Source of the DNA: Tetradesmus obliquus
Lineage: Eukaryota; Chlorophyta; Chlorophyceae; Sphaeropleales; Scenedesmaceae
DNA: 64,000 nt
Direction of reading: 5' to 3'
NCBI GenBank assembly: GCA_030272155.1
Contig: CP126194.1
Location: 1,975,501-2,039,500, forward strand
The notes beneath the pieces were generated by a model. It was not told the origin of the DNA. It was given only the letters and a program-made list of their open reading frames with translations, and made no database searches. Position numbers and translations under genes: made by a program. Below are positions 1 to 12,809 of this stretch, in pieces (the stretch's first letter is position 1; each line of letters begins with the position of its first letter).

Positions 1-164
1 ACTGGCCTTCCCTGCATCTCGCAAGGTATCTGCAACCAACAAACAGCCGAATGCAGCCAGCGTTTTCCCACCCATCACAATTATGTGCACCATTAAGGGC
101 GAGCAGCGCAAGGCCTGGGAGTGCCTCAGCAGCTGCGACTCACTAGCAGCGCTTGCTCACTTCC

Positions 165-712
165 CTAGAGCCTTATACCCACGCGGATCATAGCCAGCAG
201 CAGCCGTATTTGACTATATGTCTTGTTCACGCCGCCCGTGCTGCTCTCCTGCTGCTGCACCTCCTGCGACAGCTGGCACTGCGGAGACAGCAGGAAGGCC
301 CGCACAACCTTCATGCGCACGTGCCCTGCCTTCGTCAGCGACTCTGTGTTCTGCTGCACTGCCTGCGCCACTGCATTGTAGTATGCAACAGCTTTCCCAG
401 GCGCCGCCAGGTCAGCAGCAGCCAGCAGCGGCGCCCATGCCGCGCTGGCCGGCCCCTGCTCTTCTGCAACTTCCACAAGCGCCGCAAACACATCGCTAGA
501 GTTGCTGCCGTTGTTGAGCGACTGTGCTATGTCGTAGATCCTCATCCCCTGCATGAACATCTGCATCACCTGTTGCTTGTTGATGGCAGGCTTCTGACGG
601 CCCTGCTGCTGCTGCTGGCCGCCGCCCCCCTGCTGCCACTGGCCTTGCTGCTGCCCTGCCCTTGCTCTTCCGCTGATCATCTGCAGCACACCATTGTACT
701 CGCCTGGAAGTG

Positions 713-743
<31 letters not shown>

Positions 744-2822
744 GCGCGTTTGTTGAGACTGTCTAGTGTGCAGCCACTCACGACAGTGTCAGCAGGTGCT
801 GTGCACTCACCGCACAGCTGCTGCCTCACATAGCGCACGACAACAATCAGCACACACCCTGCCATCACCTGAGTCACACAATCCTCTGCCTCGCCACAGC
901 CCTTCCCACTCACCCTTGTATGCGCAAGCAGGCCGGTCGGATGGAACAGTCGCGGCCGTCACAAGCTCCCAAGAATCCAGCAGCACCGTGAGCGCTGGCC
1001 CGTGGCTTGGAGTGCTCTCCTGAGGCCGCATATCCAGAGCTAGATGCCCCAGCACACTCAGCAGCGCACCGCCCTGGACCTGCTGCGCCAGCGTGTAAGC
1101 GCGCTCGCCCCACGCCTCCACCTGCAGCAGAAGCAAAGCATATGCGATGTGATGGGTGCGGCATCACGTCAGTGTGAGGAGCAACGTTAATGTGCATTAC
1201 GGTCCGGGATACTGTGTGTGAAGCAACGCAGCAGCTGTGAGTTCAGGGTACCACAAGGCAGGCAGAATGCACTGAAACAACAAAGCTGCAGTGGCAGTTG
1301 AGGAGGTACAGCCGGGCCGCTTCAGTGATGCGGGACACAGCCTGCCGTGGGATCTCCTGTGAATAGTTAGCGGCGGTGAAGGAAAGCGGTGAAGGAAAGG
1401 CGCAAGACACGCCAGGCTGCCTCTAGCTGCATGCATTGCTCAGTGCAGTGCAGGCGCCATCGTGCGTCATGCTGCAGCAGCAGCTTGCAGTCAGCCATAC
1501 ACACTCTGGCCGGTACCCAGCTTGAGCCACTGTACAAGCGCTGATCCACACACACCTCTTGTGCAGCAGAAGGAAGTAGAAGCCAATACACGCACACATA
1601 TATCTCTTATACTATCTGCATCAACGCCCCCAGCACTCACCAGGATGGGCCTGGGTGCATCTGCCATCGCATCACCAGTGGCCCTAGCCAGCACTCCCAG
1701 AACCATACTGACCTTAACCTTCCCTGTGCCAAACTGCTGCAGGAAAGGCCCCTGCAGCACCACGCCAGTCAGGCCCACAATGTTAACCCAATCCTCCTGG
1801 AAATGAGTCACTGTTGGCTCTGACTGCGCCTGTGCAGCAGCTGGTGCTGCTGCTTGCAGGACACCTGCAGGCCCCTGGCCTGCAACCGGCGCCTGTATAG
1901 AGTACCCTTGCATCTGTGCCATGTCATAACCTGGCCCCTGCTGCATGTAGCTCTGCCCAGCAGCAGGCATCTGACCCATCGCAGGAGCCTGCATACCAGG
2001 TGCTAGCGGCTGTCCCATCGAGAACGCTGGAGCTTGCTGCATGTACGTTGGCTGCTGAACTGATGCTGCCTGCGTGTATGGCTGCCCAGGCATGCCCTGC
2101 TGCGGCTGCGGTGCAAACTGCATTGGCATTCCCTGCTGCTGCTGCAAGGGAGCCTGCATCTGCCCCGACGGCATCTGCGCCGGCTGCATTTGCCCTGGCT
2201 GCATATGCCCTGGCTGCATATGCCCTGGCTGCATTTGCCCTGGCTGCGTCTGCCCTGGGTGCATCTGCCCTGGCTGCATCTGCCCTTGCTGCATCTGCTC
2301 CGCCTGCCCAGGCACTACCTGCCCAGGTCCCCCCGCCTGCACCTGTGCAGGAGGCTGCTGCATGCTCTGTGTCTGCTCTGGCTGCTGTCCTGCTGCAGGC
2401 ATCGGCATTGCTGCAGCAGGATTGGTCTCAGATGCATGGCTTGGTGTGTAAGCTGGCATTTGCCCTGGTGGTGTACCATTGCTGCTGGAGGCATCTGGTG
2501 TTGGCTCTATTGATGCATCGCTGCTGTAGGAAGCAGCCAGATGCCTGGGATGGCGCCTGCTCGCACTGCTGCCGATGATGTTTGAATTGCTGATGCTGCT
2601 GCCACTGGCGAATGCTCGCAGGACTGGGGTGGCTGCAGCTGCACCTCGCCGTGCCACAGGAGCAGCAGCTGCTGCAGCAGCTGCCCTGCTGCCGACCGAT
2701 TGTGCGCGGCCGTGAGCAACTGCCAGCTGCCGCACCGCTGAGCAGTAAAGCTTGTTCGCTAGTCGTCCTGTCTGGCCCATGTGCTGCCGTTGCTGTTGCT
2801 GTTGAAGCAGGGAAGAACGCAT
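165..2822 (-). CDS. Organellar-type single-stranded DNA-binding protein (OSB/SSB-like) with Gln-Met-Pro repeats
   Basis: Three exons fit by phase: 2822-1641, 1121-914, 703-165 (1929 nt, 642 residues). The OB-fold spans the first intron. It opens with NIVGLTGVVLQGP and KVKVSMVLGVLAR near residues 342-375, as in the N-x-V-x-L-x-G opening of bacterial SSB, and continues in exon 2 with VEAWGERAYTLAQQVQGGALLSV-type sequence, the usual W-G-x-x-A strand and helix. Known members bind single-stranded DNA in mitochondria or plastids and affect recombination; an organellar location is inferred here. The first ~340 residues are a Q-rich, Ala-rich leader suited to organelle targeting plus a Met-Gln-Pro-Gly-Gln repeat. 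Exon 3 adds a Gln/Gly-rich linker and a helical tail with a short HTH-like stretch (INKQQVMQMF...MRIYDIAQSL). The start is the first Met of the open exon. The function of the tail is unknown. The 164 bases after the stop show no gene. Confidence 0.72.
2165..2315 (-). repeat. Coding 15-base minisatellite (Met-Gln-Pro-Gly-Gln repeat)
   Basis: About ten head-to-tail 15-base units (plus strand tgccctggctgcatc and close variants) code a pentapeptide M-Q-P-G-Q with substitutions (H, T, A, S) inside the N-terminal half of the SSB-like protein. The reading frame is kept through all units, so the tract is translated. Confidence 0.85.
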
Positions 2823-3510
2823 GTCAGGCTGGCTTTCTCCAGGCCAGCTGCCCGCAGGCTGCTTGCTGCTGTTAGCTACCCCTGTGCTTGAGTAGCAAAA
2901 TCAAAAAAATAGATATCGAGGTGTAGATTCGCAGGTGCTGCAGCTGCAGACACAGCCTGCATAGGTGCAAGCAACCAGGGCAGGAGTGTCAATAGCAGAC
3001 AGCAGAGCTTCTGCCAGTAGGCGCTCCGAGGCTGTCTCGGCAAGCCAAAAGGGCAAATAGGTACGCACCAGTAGAGGTTTCGCTTTGCCTCGCAGGACAA
3101 GGGAGCAACAGGAGCTGCTCAGCAGTCTGATGCTGAAGGGACTGTTGACATGCGGTGGGCCAGGTGGGCTAGCACAGCGAGGCCGCACTTAAAAATTCCA
3201 ACAGCAGCATCACGTTTTTCCCTGTTCAATTGCTGTCGTACAGCCACCTCGGCAGTGTAGGGCTTCGACACCCCACTTGGCTCTCACACTGACAGGTTAC
3301 TCCAAGTGGTTGATTTGGTGTGTTGAAGCGGGTTATAAGGGCTTGTTGCAGCCCCTTGCGTCAGTGTTAGAGGCATTATACGTGTACTTGCAGAACGAGT
3401 GTCGTTGACAGGTGCCAGCTGCAAAGTGAAGCATCTTCTCGTTCACCGCTGCTCACAGCTGTAGCACAACGCTGCAGTGCTCGATCTAGCACCCGTATTG
3501 TTCGTCGAAC
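2823..3510. promoter_or_regulatory. Divergent promoter region between the SSB-like and DnaJ genes
   Basis: These 688 bases separate the starts of two genes that point away from each other, so both promoters and both 5' leaders should lie here. I see no clear TATA box or named motif. The stretch from about 3180 to 3480 is less rich in CAG/CTG than the flanking genes. The boundaries are inferred from the two start codons only. Confidence 0.5.
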
Positions 3511-4398
3511 ATGGCTGATGCGGGCTCACCGGCTGAGCCTGTGCCTGAGACAAAGGAGCAGGAAGTAAACAAAGAGGCAGAAGAGGAGGACCCAAGGGAG
3601 GCCCTCAAACGTGAATGGCGTGAAGCAGTGCGCAAGACGCGGCCGAAAGATGCTGCAGGTACGTGTCAGCAACCTCTGAGCTCCATGCAGACTGTTCTGC
3701 AGGCTCTGCACTGTAGTACTGCCTAGCTTCCACATGCGCACACCTGACAGCAGCTGAATGCAGTTGTAGCAGTTGCGACAGGCACCCAGCAGTCCCAGCT
3801 GCCTGGTTTTTATTGCGTTCAGGTGGTTTCAAAAGCGGCCTGGCAACAGCTGCTGCTGGCATCGCCAGTGGCGTGGTTGGCTTAGTGGCTGCGCCAATTG
3901 TTGGAGCCAAGCAGGATGGGGCAGCTGGCTTTGCCAAGGGCATCGCTACTGGTAAGCTGCAGCAGCAGTAACTCACAATAGGTGCAAAGCAGCAGCTGGA
4001 ACTTGGCTCTTGTTACTGGGCAACCGTGGCATTCTGGCAGCTTGCATGCTTCCTGCAACTACACCGGCAGGAACCTGCTGGGAACCTTTTGAGGTCATGT
4101 TGCATATGAACTGGGTGGCGCATGTATATGCACTGCATTAGAGCTAAGAATGTCAGAAGTTGTGTATATCAAAATTCTGCTGTGGAGTCTAGCAGCAGCA
4201 GCACCATCACCATCGCAGTGTGATTGCCTGCACCAGGCGCGTGCGGCAGGTGCTAGCGGTTCTGGCCGGCAACCAGTTCTTGATGCTTGCCTTTGTCATC
4301 AATTCTCGCTGTTGCTGGCAAAACTGAGCCCAGCGCACGCGTACGTGGTGTGTGCTGGACATCACGCCTGCGCATGCAAGCTTACTAAGCCTACCCGT

Positions 4399-4440
<42 letters not shown>

Positions 4441-7400
4441 GCTGCAGGCATTGCTGGCGCTGTGGTGCTGCCGGTGGCTGGCGTGGTGGGAGGCGCAGTG
4501 CAGGTGGGGCGCGGCATCGCCAACCAGAGCGAAGCCACGCAGGAGAAGAAGAAAGGGCGCGTGTGGAACAAGGTATGCTGGTAGGCGCAAGGCACGGCAG
4601 CAGCAGCAACAACAGTGGCAGCATTGGTAGTAGCAGCAACAGCAGCACCAGCAGCAGCGACAGCAGATGTGGCAGCGCAGTATGCCATCGCAGATTGCTG
4701 CCACTTGCAGGCTCGAGCAGTGTTGCACGACCAACCGCAGCCGCAGCCTGCTGACAGTTTCTGACCTCACGCGTGTGCACCGCAGCCACCTTCAGCCACT
4801 GCACCACGCCTGCTGAGGCAATAAGATGTTCCCTCTCACAAGCACTAGCTGTGATGTGCCTTGCAGGAGAGCCGCCAGTGGGAGGACCCACCCGGCACTG
4901 AGCTGCAGGCCTATGATGAGGCAGCAGCGCAGCAGGCGCTGGGCGTGCCTCCAGGCGTTGACTACTATGCGCTGCTGGAGGTGGGCCGGGACGCTGACGC
5001 AGCCACGCTGAAGCGCCAGTACTACATCCTGGCCCGCAAGTGGCACCCAGGTGGGTTTGGGGCTGTGAGGTGGCTGGCAGCAACGGCTGGCAGGGTTGAG
5101 GGGTGCTTGCAGTGCAGCGCTATGTTAGACACGTATGTAATGCATGGCGTGTGTGACAGGATAAGCAGTGCGGAGCCGGCCTTGCGGAGAGCAGTTGGAT
5201 ACGCCAGCAGGAGCAGCAAGGTGCACACATCAGACGCCGAGCCAGCATTGCTGTTGTTGATCGTATCCACTCAACCTTTGTGCCCGCACTTGCTGTATAC
5301 TGCGCCACCTCAACACACTCGCAGACAAAAACCCAGGCAACCCCCGAGGCCTCACACCTGCTGCCGCATGCACTGTGCTGTCACCTGCTGCATGCTACTC
5401 TGCCTCACAGCACCCTGTACTGCCGTTGTTTCTTTTTCCCCCCGCCCGCAGACAAGAACCCAGACAACCCCGAGGCCACGCAGCGCTTCCAGCAGCTGGG
5501 CGAGGCCTACCAGGTGCTGAGCAGCCCTGAGCTGCGCGCCAAGTACGACAAGCACGGCGCAGCAGGCCTGGACGTGCAGTTCGTGGACCCCAGCATGATC
5601 TTCGGTGAGTAGCTTGGTTAGCAGGGGTTGACTACTTGTTTACCTAGAGCTGCATGACCTTTGCTGGGTGCTGTGTGAGCGGCAGCCATCGCTGGACGTG
5701 CAGTTTGTGGACCCCAGCATGATCTTCTGTGAGCTGCGTTACAGGGTGTGCTGCTTGTTGTAGTTCCACACAGCTGCAAGGTATATGTGGTGAGTAGGGG
5801 GCAGGGGGTATGGGCAATTTAAATGTTTGCCTGTACGGCTGCTGGAGCCATCAGGCATGCTTGTGCAGTTTGTGCACCTGGTGTCAGCCTTGAGGCCACA
5901 AAACCTTATAGACTGCTGCCCAAGCTGCGCTGCTTTTTGCTCGCCGCAACTGTGACCGCCTGCCCTGCCCGTGCTTGCGCTGCTGACGAAGAGTTTGCAT
6001 TTTGCTGTGCGCTGTGCTGCTGCCAGGCATGCTGTTTGGCAGTGAGCTCTTTGAGCCCATTGTGGGTGAGTTCCTCATCGCTGCAGCCACCTCCAAGGGC
6101 AGGGAGCTGTCGGAGAAGGAGATGAACCTGATGCAGGTGAGGGAGCACAGCAAGCACAGCTTGTGCTTCAAGCCTTGCTGATAGCCAGCAGCTGGCTGTA
6201 GGCCGTAGGTTTGTGCTGGACTGCTGGCAGCGCGCGGGGCAGTGCCGCATAATAATCCTCGGTGAGATGGCTGTTGTCTTACCTTGTCCCCTTGAGCTCA
6301 GAATACCTGATGCATGCTAAATATTCACAGCACAAGATGCTCATAGCCATGTGCACACATTGATGGTAACAAAACCATGTATGTTGCAACGCTGCTCCTG
6401 GCCTGCAGGAGACGCGCATTGCCAAGCTGCTGGTGAAGCTCAAGGCGCGGCTGGAGCCCTTTGTGGCGGGAGAGGCAGAGGCCTTCAGGGAGGTGCAGGC
6501 CATCAACGCGGAGCAGCTGGCGGCAGCCAGCTTCGGCAGCGTGATGCTACAGGTGCGGCGGCTCGCAGCACAAGCCTTGTGACTTATGCTCAGATTTGCC
6601 TTTGAACAGATGTGTGAATCATCATGTGAGATCGTAGCTGGGCTTGTGAGATTGTCTGTCCTGGCAAAACAGCGGCCCGAGCAGTGTTAGCTGGTGTGGT
6701 GTTTGGTTGCAACTTTCGGGGCAGGCTGTTCTGTTGATGCACGGCAGCCCCAATTTGCCTTTTTGAATCGAGACATGACCTCTCCAGACATGCTTCGTTT
6801 GTGATCCGCACCTGCTCTGCTGCCCTGTCACAGGCGGTTGGCCGTGTATACCAAACAGAAGCAGAGATATTCCAGAGCAATCCGCTGTTTGGAGGGTTCA
6901 GCAAACTTAAGCGCGCTGGAGATAGCATCAAGTGAGCAGCGCCTGCACTCAATGCAGCAACAGCAAGTGCAGTTGCAAAGAAGTAGATACAGCAGATGCG
7001 CGCTGTGTGCTGTGTGCGCTGTGTTGTCTGCGCTTGCGCAGCAGCATTGCCCTTCTATGCTTGCTTGAGCGTAGCAGTCGATTGCAACTTGTCAGCAGCT
7101 CGGGTACGCAGCTCTATGGGGCACGCCTCACACTGCACCCACCGCTGCTTCACATATACCAGCTGTTCTAAAGTTTGATGCTCATGTCCTGCAGGTCTCA
7201 GCTGCAGGCAGCCAAGGCAGCAGTCGACCTGATGCAGCATCAAACGAAGCTGGAGGCAGCAGACGCAGCGCTGAAGCAGCACGCAGCGGCGCTGCAGGAG
7301 CAGCACGGCAGCGCGGCGGAGCTGCCAGAGGTAGCACGCGTGCAGCTGGCAGGCATGATGCTGCAGCGGTGAGTGTGTTGTGTGTGGCTGTGTTGCAGCT

Positions 7401-8536
7401 GCAGTTTGACAACAGCACTGCTTATGCTAGGCTGGGCCAGGTGGCTGCTGCGAGGCTTGCTGTTTGGCATTTTTCTGGTCCTGCACTGAGGCTGGTGGTG
7501 CATGTAGCAGCGGCACAAGCACGCACCTTGCTGATCCCAGCCACAGCTTCAGCAGGCAGGGCCAGTGCTGCTACCTCTTTGCTCATCAAGCCCGCTCATC
7601 TATTGCTTGCCCGTTGTATCCATTAGACTGCGCGTGTCATTCGCCCCCTGCCACTGCCTGCAGGCACCTTGCGCATCCCAGGCACAGCGATTAGCAGGCA
7701 GTCTCAGCAAGGCCAATGCTGCTGGCTGTGTGATCACAAACCCCACCAATTTATCATAAACTGTCATTGCCACTGAACCTCCTGCATTTGCTGCTGCCTC
7801 CTGCAGGCACGAGCTGGAGGTGGCTGGCATGGGCCTGGCGCTGCAGGCCATGTGGGCGGCAAATGTGCTGGACATCCAGCGCACGCTGCACCAGGTGTGC
7901 AAGCGGCTGCTGCGCGAGCCGGGGCTGCCCAAGCCGCAGGCCAAGCTGCGCGCTGCTGCGCTGGCGGAGCTGGGCCGCATCTACCTGGAGGCGCAGGTGG
8001 GGGCTGCGAGAGTTCATTTATTTCATTTTGATGGTGTTACATATGGTTTCAAACAAGAAGTAAGGGTTGAATGACTGAGCCATTGGTGGAAGTCTTGAAG
8101 TACTTTTGGGGAGGGTTTGGGCGGCTCACCGATGATTGCTGGCTCAGTGGAGGCTGCAGCTGGCATGGTTGAGGCATGCTTTGCGTCAAGAGTCGTGACA
8201 GGAGCAGCAGCACAGGCTGCTGTGCCTGTATGCTGCCTGTCTGTTGTTCTTGCAGTGTGTGCATGCTGGCTGGCGCGGGCAAGCCGATTGTGCTCAGCAG
8301 TGTCTGATGTTTGTCATGCCGCGCTGCTGCAGGTGCCTCCTGAGCTGCAGAAGGACACGCAGCAGCAGATGAAGGAGGCCCTAGAAAAGCTTCAGGAGCT
8401 GTACATGGGCCAGACAGCAGCAGAGGAGGCAGAGGCAGAGGCGGCTGAAGCAGCAGCAGCAGCAGCAGCAGCAGCAGGGTCTGGCGCAGCAGGGCGAGCA
8501 GGCGCATCAGCAGGCAGCAGTGCCGGCGCCAGTTGA
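3511..8536 (+). CDS. DnaJ (Hsp40) protein with DnaJ-X domain and a glycine-rich N-terminal region
   Basis: Eleven exons fit by phase: 3511-3658, 3823-3951, 4448-4572, 4867-5050, 5452-5604, 6027-6136, 6409-6552, 6834-6931, 7195-7368, 7807-7996, 8333-8536 (1659 nt, 552 residues). Residues 1-49 are charged. Residues 50-120 are Gly/Ala/Val-rich ([20 protein letters not shown], then [16 protein letters not shown]), suiting membrane contact. The J domain covers about 166-230 (DYYALLEVG, then HPD at 194-196, KYDKHG). HPD is split by an intron inside the Asp codon. Next comes the DnaJ-X region of plant and yeast CAJ1-type proteins ([14 protein letters not shown]..., NPLFGGF). The C-terminus is coiled, then Ala-rich. 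J proteins stimulate the Hsp70 ATPase through HPD, which is intact here. The Gly-rich part resembles amphipathic segments in lipid-transfer proteins such as VPS13; this is a resemblance only. Partial copies of both ends of exon 5 lie in its flanking introns. Confidence 0.88.
4401..4439 (+). repeat. (CTG)13 microsatellite in DnaJ intron 2
   Basis: Thirteen uninterrupted CTG triplets lie directly before the CTTGCTGCAG acceptor of exon 3, and may act as part of its pyrimidine tract. Confidence 0.9.
5321..5351 (+). repeat. Upstream partial copy of the DnaJ exon 5 start with its acceptor
   Basis: The sequence gcagacaaaaacccaggcaa and the following cccccgaggcc repeat, with a few changes, the real acceptor and exon 5 start at 5448-5477 (gcagacaagaacccagacaa, cccgaggcc). 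The offset is about 128 bases. The copy keeps the AG acceptor. Confidence 0.8.
5692..5735 (+). repeat. Downstream partial copy of the DnaJ exon 5 end with its donor
   Basis: The last 37 bases of exon 5 (from 5568, ctggacgtgcagttcgtgga to atgatcttc) recur at 5692 with only a few mismatches, followed by a GTGAG-containing donor-like site. The offset is 124 bases. Confidence 0.85.
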
Positions 8537-9635
8537 CCTTATCCATGGAATTCTTTACAGGGGTGTGGGAGTGCAGTGAGGTGCGGATGCTCAGTTGCGC
8601 GCTGCTGGTGCACCAGGCGGCATATTAAACATTGCAGGGGTCAGCATCCCCCTGCATGTTGTGTTGCTGCATGAAGTCGTGGAAGGGGCTCATGGCTCTT
8701 GCGGCTGTCATATTTTGCATGTTGGGGTGTAGGGCAGAAAAAACACATCAGGGCTGCTGCATTGGGATGCAAGAGTACTAGCTAGTGGGGCTGCTGCAAT
8801 GGCACTTCTCGAGTACACCGGGAAAAGGAGATAGGTTCATACCAGTACTGCCCCTACAGTATCAAGAGATGCGCAATTGCGCCTTGGGTGCTGGCCTGTG
8901 TCTGGCTGTAGTTTTGTTGGGCATGCTTGTTATGCTTGTCGGTGCGTTTGTCAGCATCGTCAGTCTTGTCCTGTTGTTGTGCACTTCTGGTGCCGCCAAC
9001 TTGTGAACTTGGAGTTACGACTTGCGTATCTACTGTTATTGTCAGTGGATTTACAGTGGAATGGCGTGCTGGTCAAGCTCGCAGTGATTCAGCGGCAGCC
9101 CGTGAGTAGGACTACAAGGCGACTGTGAGATGCAGCTGGGTCACTGCATGCATTGTCTGTGCACAGCACAGCAGGTGGTCCAGTGTTCCGCTCTGCATCC
9201 GCACTGTTCCAGCACCGTCACCTTGAGGAACATCGTGTTCAGTAAAAAAAACGGGTGAATTGTATGGCGTGCTTGTGCCGTGGGGATCAGGCCTGTTTTT
9301 CTGCTGGGAACGGGATGCTGCAGACTAGACAGCAAGCACGTTGGGCGCCGATACCGTGGAAACAAGGAAATTGCTGGATCAAATCAGAAAAATTACTGTT
9401 GTGTGCTGCTCTGCTGTTGTCAAGCATGGATGACGAGTGGGGTTACCAAGCCCATGTCACAGTGTGTGCACGCAGCCTGACAGCTTTGTATCAGCTATCA
9501 AAGTGCTTGGCGTGCAGGCAATTAACAGATATTCTACTTTTTTGATTTGTTCTGTCGTGCTCCTCACGTAGCAGCGGAGAAGACTGGTCCGCCAGGTTAA
9601 CCTTAACGTTACGCGCCACTCCCGGGACAAATTGC
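8537..9635. other. Intergenic, 1.1 kb; 3' end of DnaJ gene and promoter of MFS gene
   Basis: No convincing gene. It should hold the DnaJ 3' UTR and the MFS promoter and leader. One short open frame at 8785-9006 codes a hydrophobic stretch but has no other support. Confidence 0.6.
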
Positions 9636-12600
9636 TTGAAGTTCACTTGTTCTTTCGTCATGCAAGCTAGTCAGGATCGTAAAACCGGACGTGAGGATAC
9701 TCTCAGATGGCTGCAGAGTTCTCGACAGGACGAGCAGCCTGGTCTTGAACTACTGCCAGCAGCACCTGCCCTAAGCACCACCAAGAACAGCTTTCTGCTG
9801 CGGCTAGAGTCGTCTGGCGATACAGCAACCGGCAAAGATGGTGCAGAACGTGCAGCTGCACGGTCAAAGCCTTGCAAAGACCCTGATGGTACCGCACACA
9901 GCGCCATCATCATCACAACGCCCAGCGACAGCAGCAGCAATGATGGCAGCAGCCCTGTGTCGATCTATGACGTGCTGTCTCGCAAGCGCAAGTATGCCAT
10001 CATCTACATCAGTGCAGTAGCTGCGATCCTGGCGCCCCTGTCAACTACCAGTGAGTCACCTTTTCCATCGCTTTTGCTGGCACCGTGGTCTGTGTGCCAT
10101 CCAACACATGCTGTTGCAGCTGCTGCTCAAGCAGACCTATGCAAGCAGGCCGACTCAGGACAGTTTGAAATGGAACCCTGCCGCCATGCGGTGCCTAGGG
10201 GTGTGCCTGGGAAGTGTTGAACTTTGGTTGAACTAGTGCTATTGAACCTAACCCATGCATGCTGTTCTTGTCGCTTGCTGCAGTGTACCTGCCTGCGCTG
10301 CGGCCTATTCAAGCAGACCTGCACACCACAATAGAGCTAGTGGTGTCTAGTGTGGTGAGCGCCTGCAGTATTGGCACAATTGGCGCAGCAGCACTGCAGT
10401 CAAACCCCTCCTGAGATTTGCAGGACAGCAGGAGCGTGGCAGAGACAGCGGCACCCGCCGAGACAACTTGCAGGATTGCTCCAGACTTTAAACCAGCAGT
10501 AGGAGCAGCAGCAGGAGCATGCACAGCAGCAGTTTGCGTCGCTCTGCGATGAGCTGACAGCGCAGCTGCTGCATATTGGCATGCTGGTGCTGTAGTTGAG
10601 CTACCCTGTGTGCGCTGTGCTGTCTGCTGACATGCCCACCCCTGCAGGCCATCTACATGTTTGTCATCGGCGCTGGCGCCCTGCTGTGGTGAGGAGACAG
10701 GCAGTAGCAGCAGCTCAGGCCGTCAATGTTTCCTTGATGACTTGCAGGACAGTTCACCTGGATGTAGCTTTGGGCATACCCACAGCGCTGCACACCAGGC
10801 TCCATGCGTGTTTCGTGAGCGAACAACTGCGCAGGCAGACTAACCTGCTGCCTGGTTGACTGCAATACCTTTGTGCATGTTTGTGTCGCAGCTGCAGAGC
10901 CTCAACAGCTCGGTTTGCTGCGATTTCTCCTCATGCTCAAAGTCATGCTCAGTGATGCTCCTTTGCATGCAGGGGCCCGCTGTCTGACTGGCTGGGGCGG
11001 CGCACCGCCTTCCTTGCGGCCACGCTGCTGTTCCTGGCCACTAGCATACCCTGCATCTTCGCGCCCAGCATCTACCTGCTCATCGTGTTCAGGGCGCTGC
11101 AGGGCCTGGCAGTGGCAGCATACGGTGAGGGGGCTGCAGGATAGGCTTGCGTGCATGTTTTGCTGAGCGTTAGCGGCTTGGAAGCTGCCTGGTGTACGAG
11201 ATGCTGGCATACGACGATGCCAGCTGACTCGTGGACCTAATATGACGAGCTGCGGTGCAGCAAGCATGCTACTTGTGTGTTTCCTGCAAGTTGTTTGACT
11301 GCCTACCTGCCTTGTGCTGCCGCCTGCGTTGCTGCAGGCTCTGTCGGCAGTGGTCTTGCTGCTGACATATTTGCACCCTGCGAGCGTGGAACAGCGCTGG
11401 GCATCAGCTCAGTGCCGCCCCTTGTGGGGCCTGTCATGTGAGTCGGCACTGCAACGCAGCCCTTGCAATTGCCAATCCGTGCACGCTATATCCTGCAAGC
11501 CTGCTCGGTCCTGGACACTGTAGTACACTTGCAGAATGCAACTCGCCGGCAGTGCGTACAAAACCTACAGATCACGATGCTACGTGTTGCCAGTGTGCAG
11601 TGTAGCAGACATTTTTGCTGTGCCGGATGGCAACCACAGTCTGTGAACATTATGCTTGCTTCTCACAGCAAGTGCCACACCCAGATTTGTTTGCTGCAGA
11701 TGTTCGACTCATGTTGACCGCTGTGACATCATCCTCTGCCTCTGCTTGCTGTGCTATGCTGTGCTGCAGTGGCCCGCTGCTGGGTGGCGTGCTGTCTGAC
11801 CACTTTGGCTGGCGGTCAACCTTCATCTTCACCACCTGCATGGCCGGTGTGGTCATCCTGCCGCTGCTGCTGTTCTTCCTGCCAGGTGAGCTGCAGCAGG
11901 CAGGGCAGCACTGTGCAGTGCTGCTGAGCTGCATGTCATGCATGCTTGACGCATACAAAGAGAATTCGGACATGGTAAGCGTGGCGTAATGTTGTTCAAA
12001 CGCTGGTGCTGTTGTGCTGCCTCTGCTGCCGTTGCAGAAACAACGCAGTACCGCGCGCTGCGACGCCTGCGCGCGACTGACCCGCAGACAGCAGCCGTCA
12101 TCAAGGAAGCAGACAGCATTGAAGCAAGCCCTCCAAGGTTCAGGGCCCCCTGGTACCCTGTGCTGCTCATCCTGGACCGGCAGCTGATCCTGCATGTAGC
12201 ATTAGGCCTTGTGGCATTTGGCTCTTACTACTGCAGCGTCACTGAGCTTCCAATCAACCTGGGATCGCCAGCATATGGCTTGTCACCTTCCAAAGTCGGT
12301 CTGTGCTACCTGCCGATTGGTGTCGCTGGTATGCTGGCATGTCCGCTTGGCGGAAAGGTATCGGACATCTGTGGGCGCGTGAATCCGTCGCAGCCGCTCC
12401 GTAAGGTGCTGCCTAGCAACGCAATGCTGCTGTTTGTGTTCCCTCCATGCCTGCTGCTGTACGGGTGGAGCCTGCACTTCCATATGCACATAGCTGTGCC
12501 GCTGATTGGCATCTTCCTTGTCACACTTGCCACCTGCTCGTATCTGCCGGGTATCTTCTCATACATGACTGCAGTGAAGCAGCAGACGGCTGGTGCTGCT

Positions 12601-12777
12601 GCAGCAGGCCTGTACGCGCTGCTGTTCCTGGCTAGTGGTGTGCTGATGCTTGTGGCTGCATCTGTGATTGAAGCAGTTGGCATTGGACCTTTCAGCACGA
12701 TTCTGGCAGGGCTGAATGTGATTGTGGCGAGTGTAGCGTGTGTGCAGATCAGGAGAGGGATTGCTACAGGGCCTGTT

Positions 12778-12809
<32 letters not shown>

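Noticed and set aside
4391-5083. Minus-strand open frames over DnaJ introns 2-3 and exons
   Set aside because: They are polyalanine/polyserine shadows of the CTG tract and of well-supported plus-strand exons.
8785-9006. 73-codon hydrophobic open frame between the DnaJ and MFS genes
   Set aside because: One hydrophobic stretch only, with no leader, no neighbour logic and no similarity I recognise.
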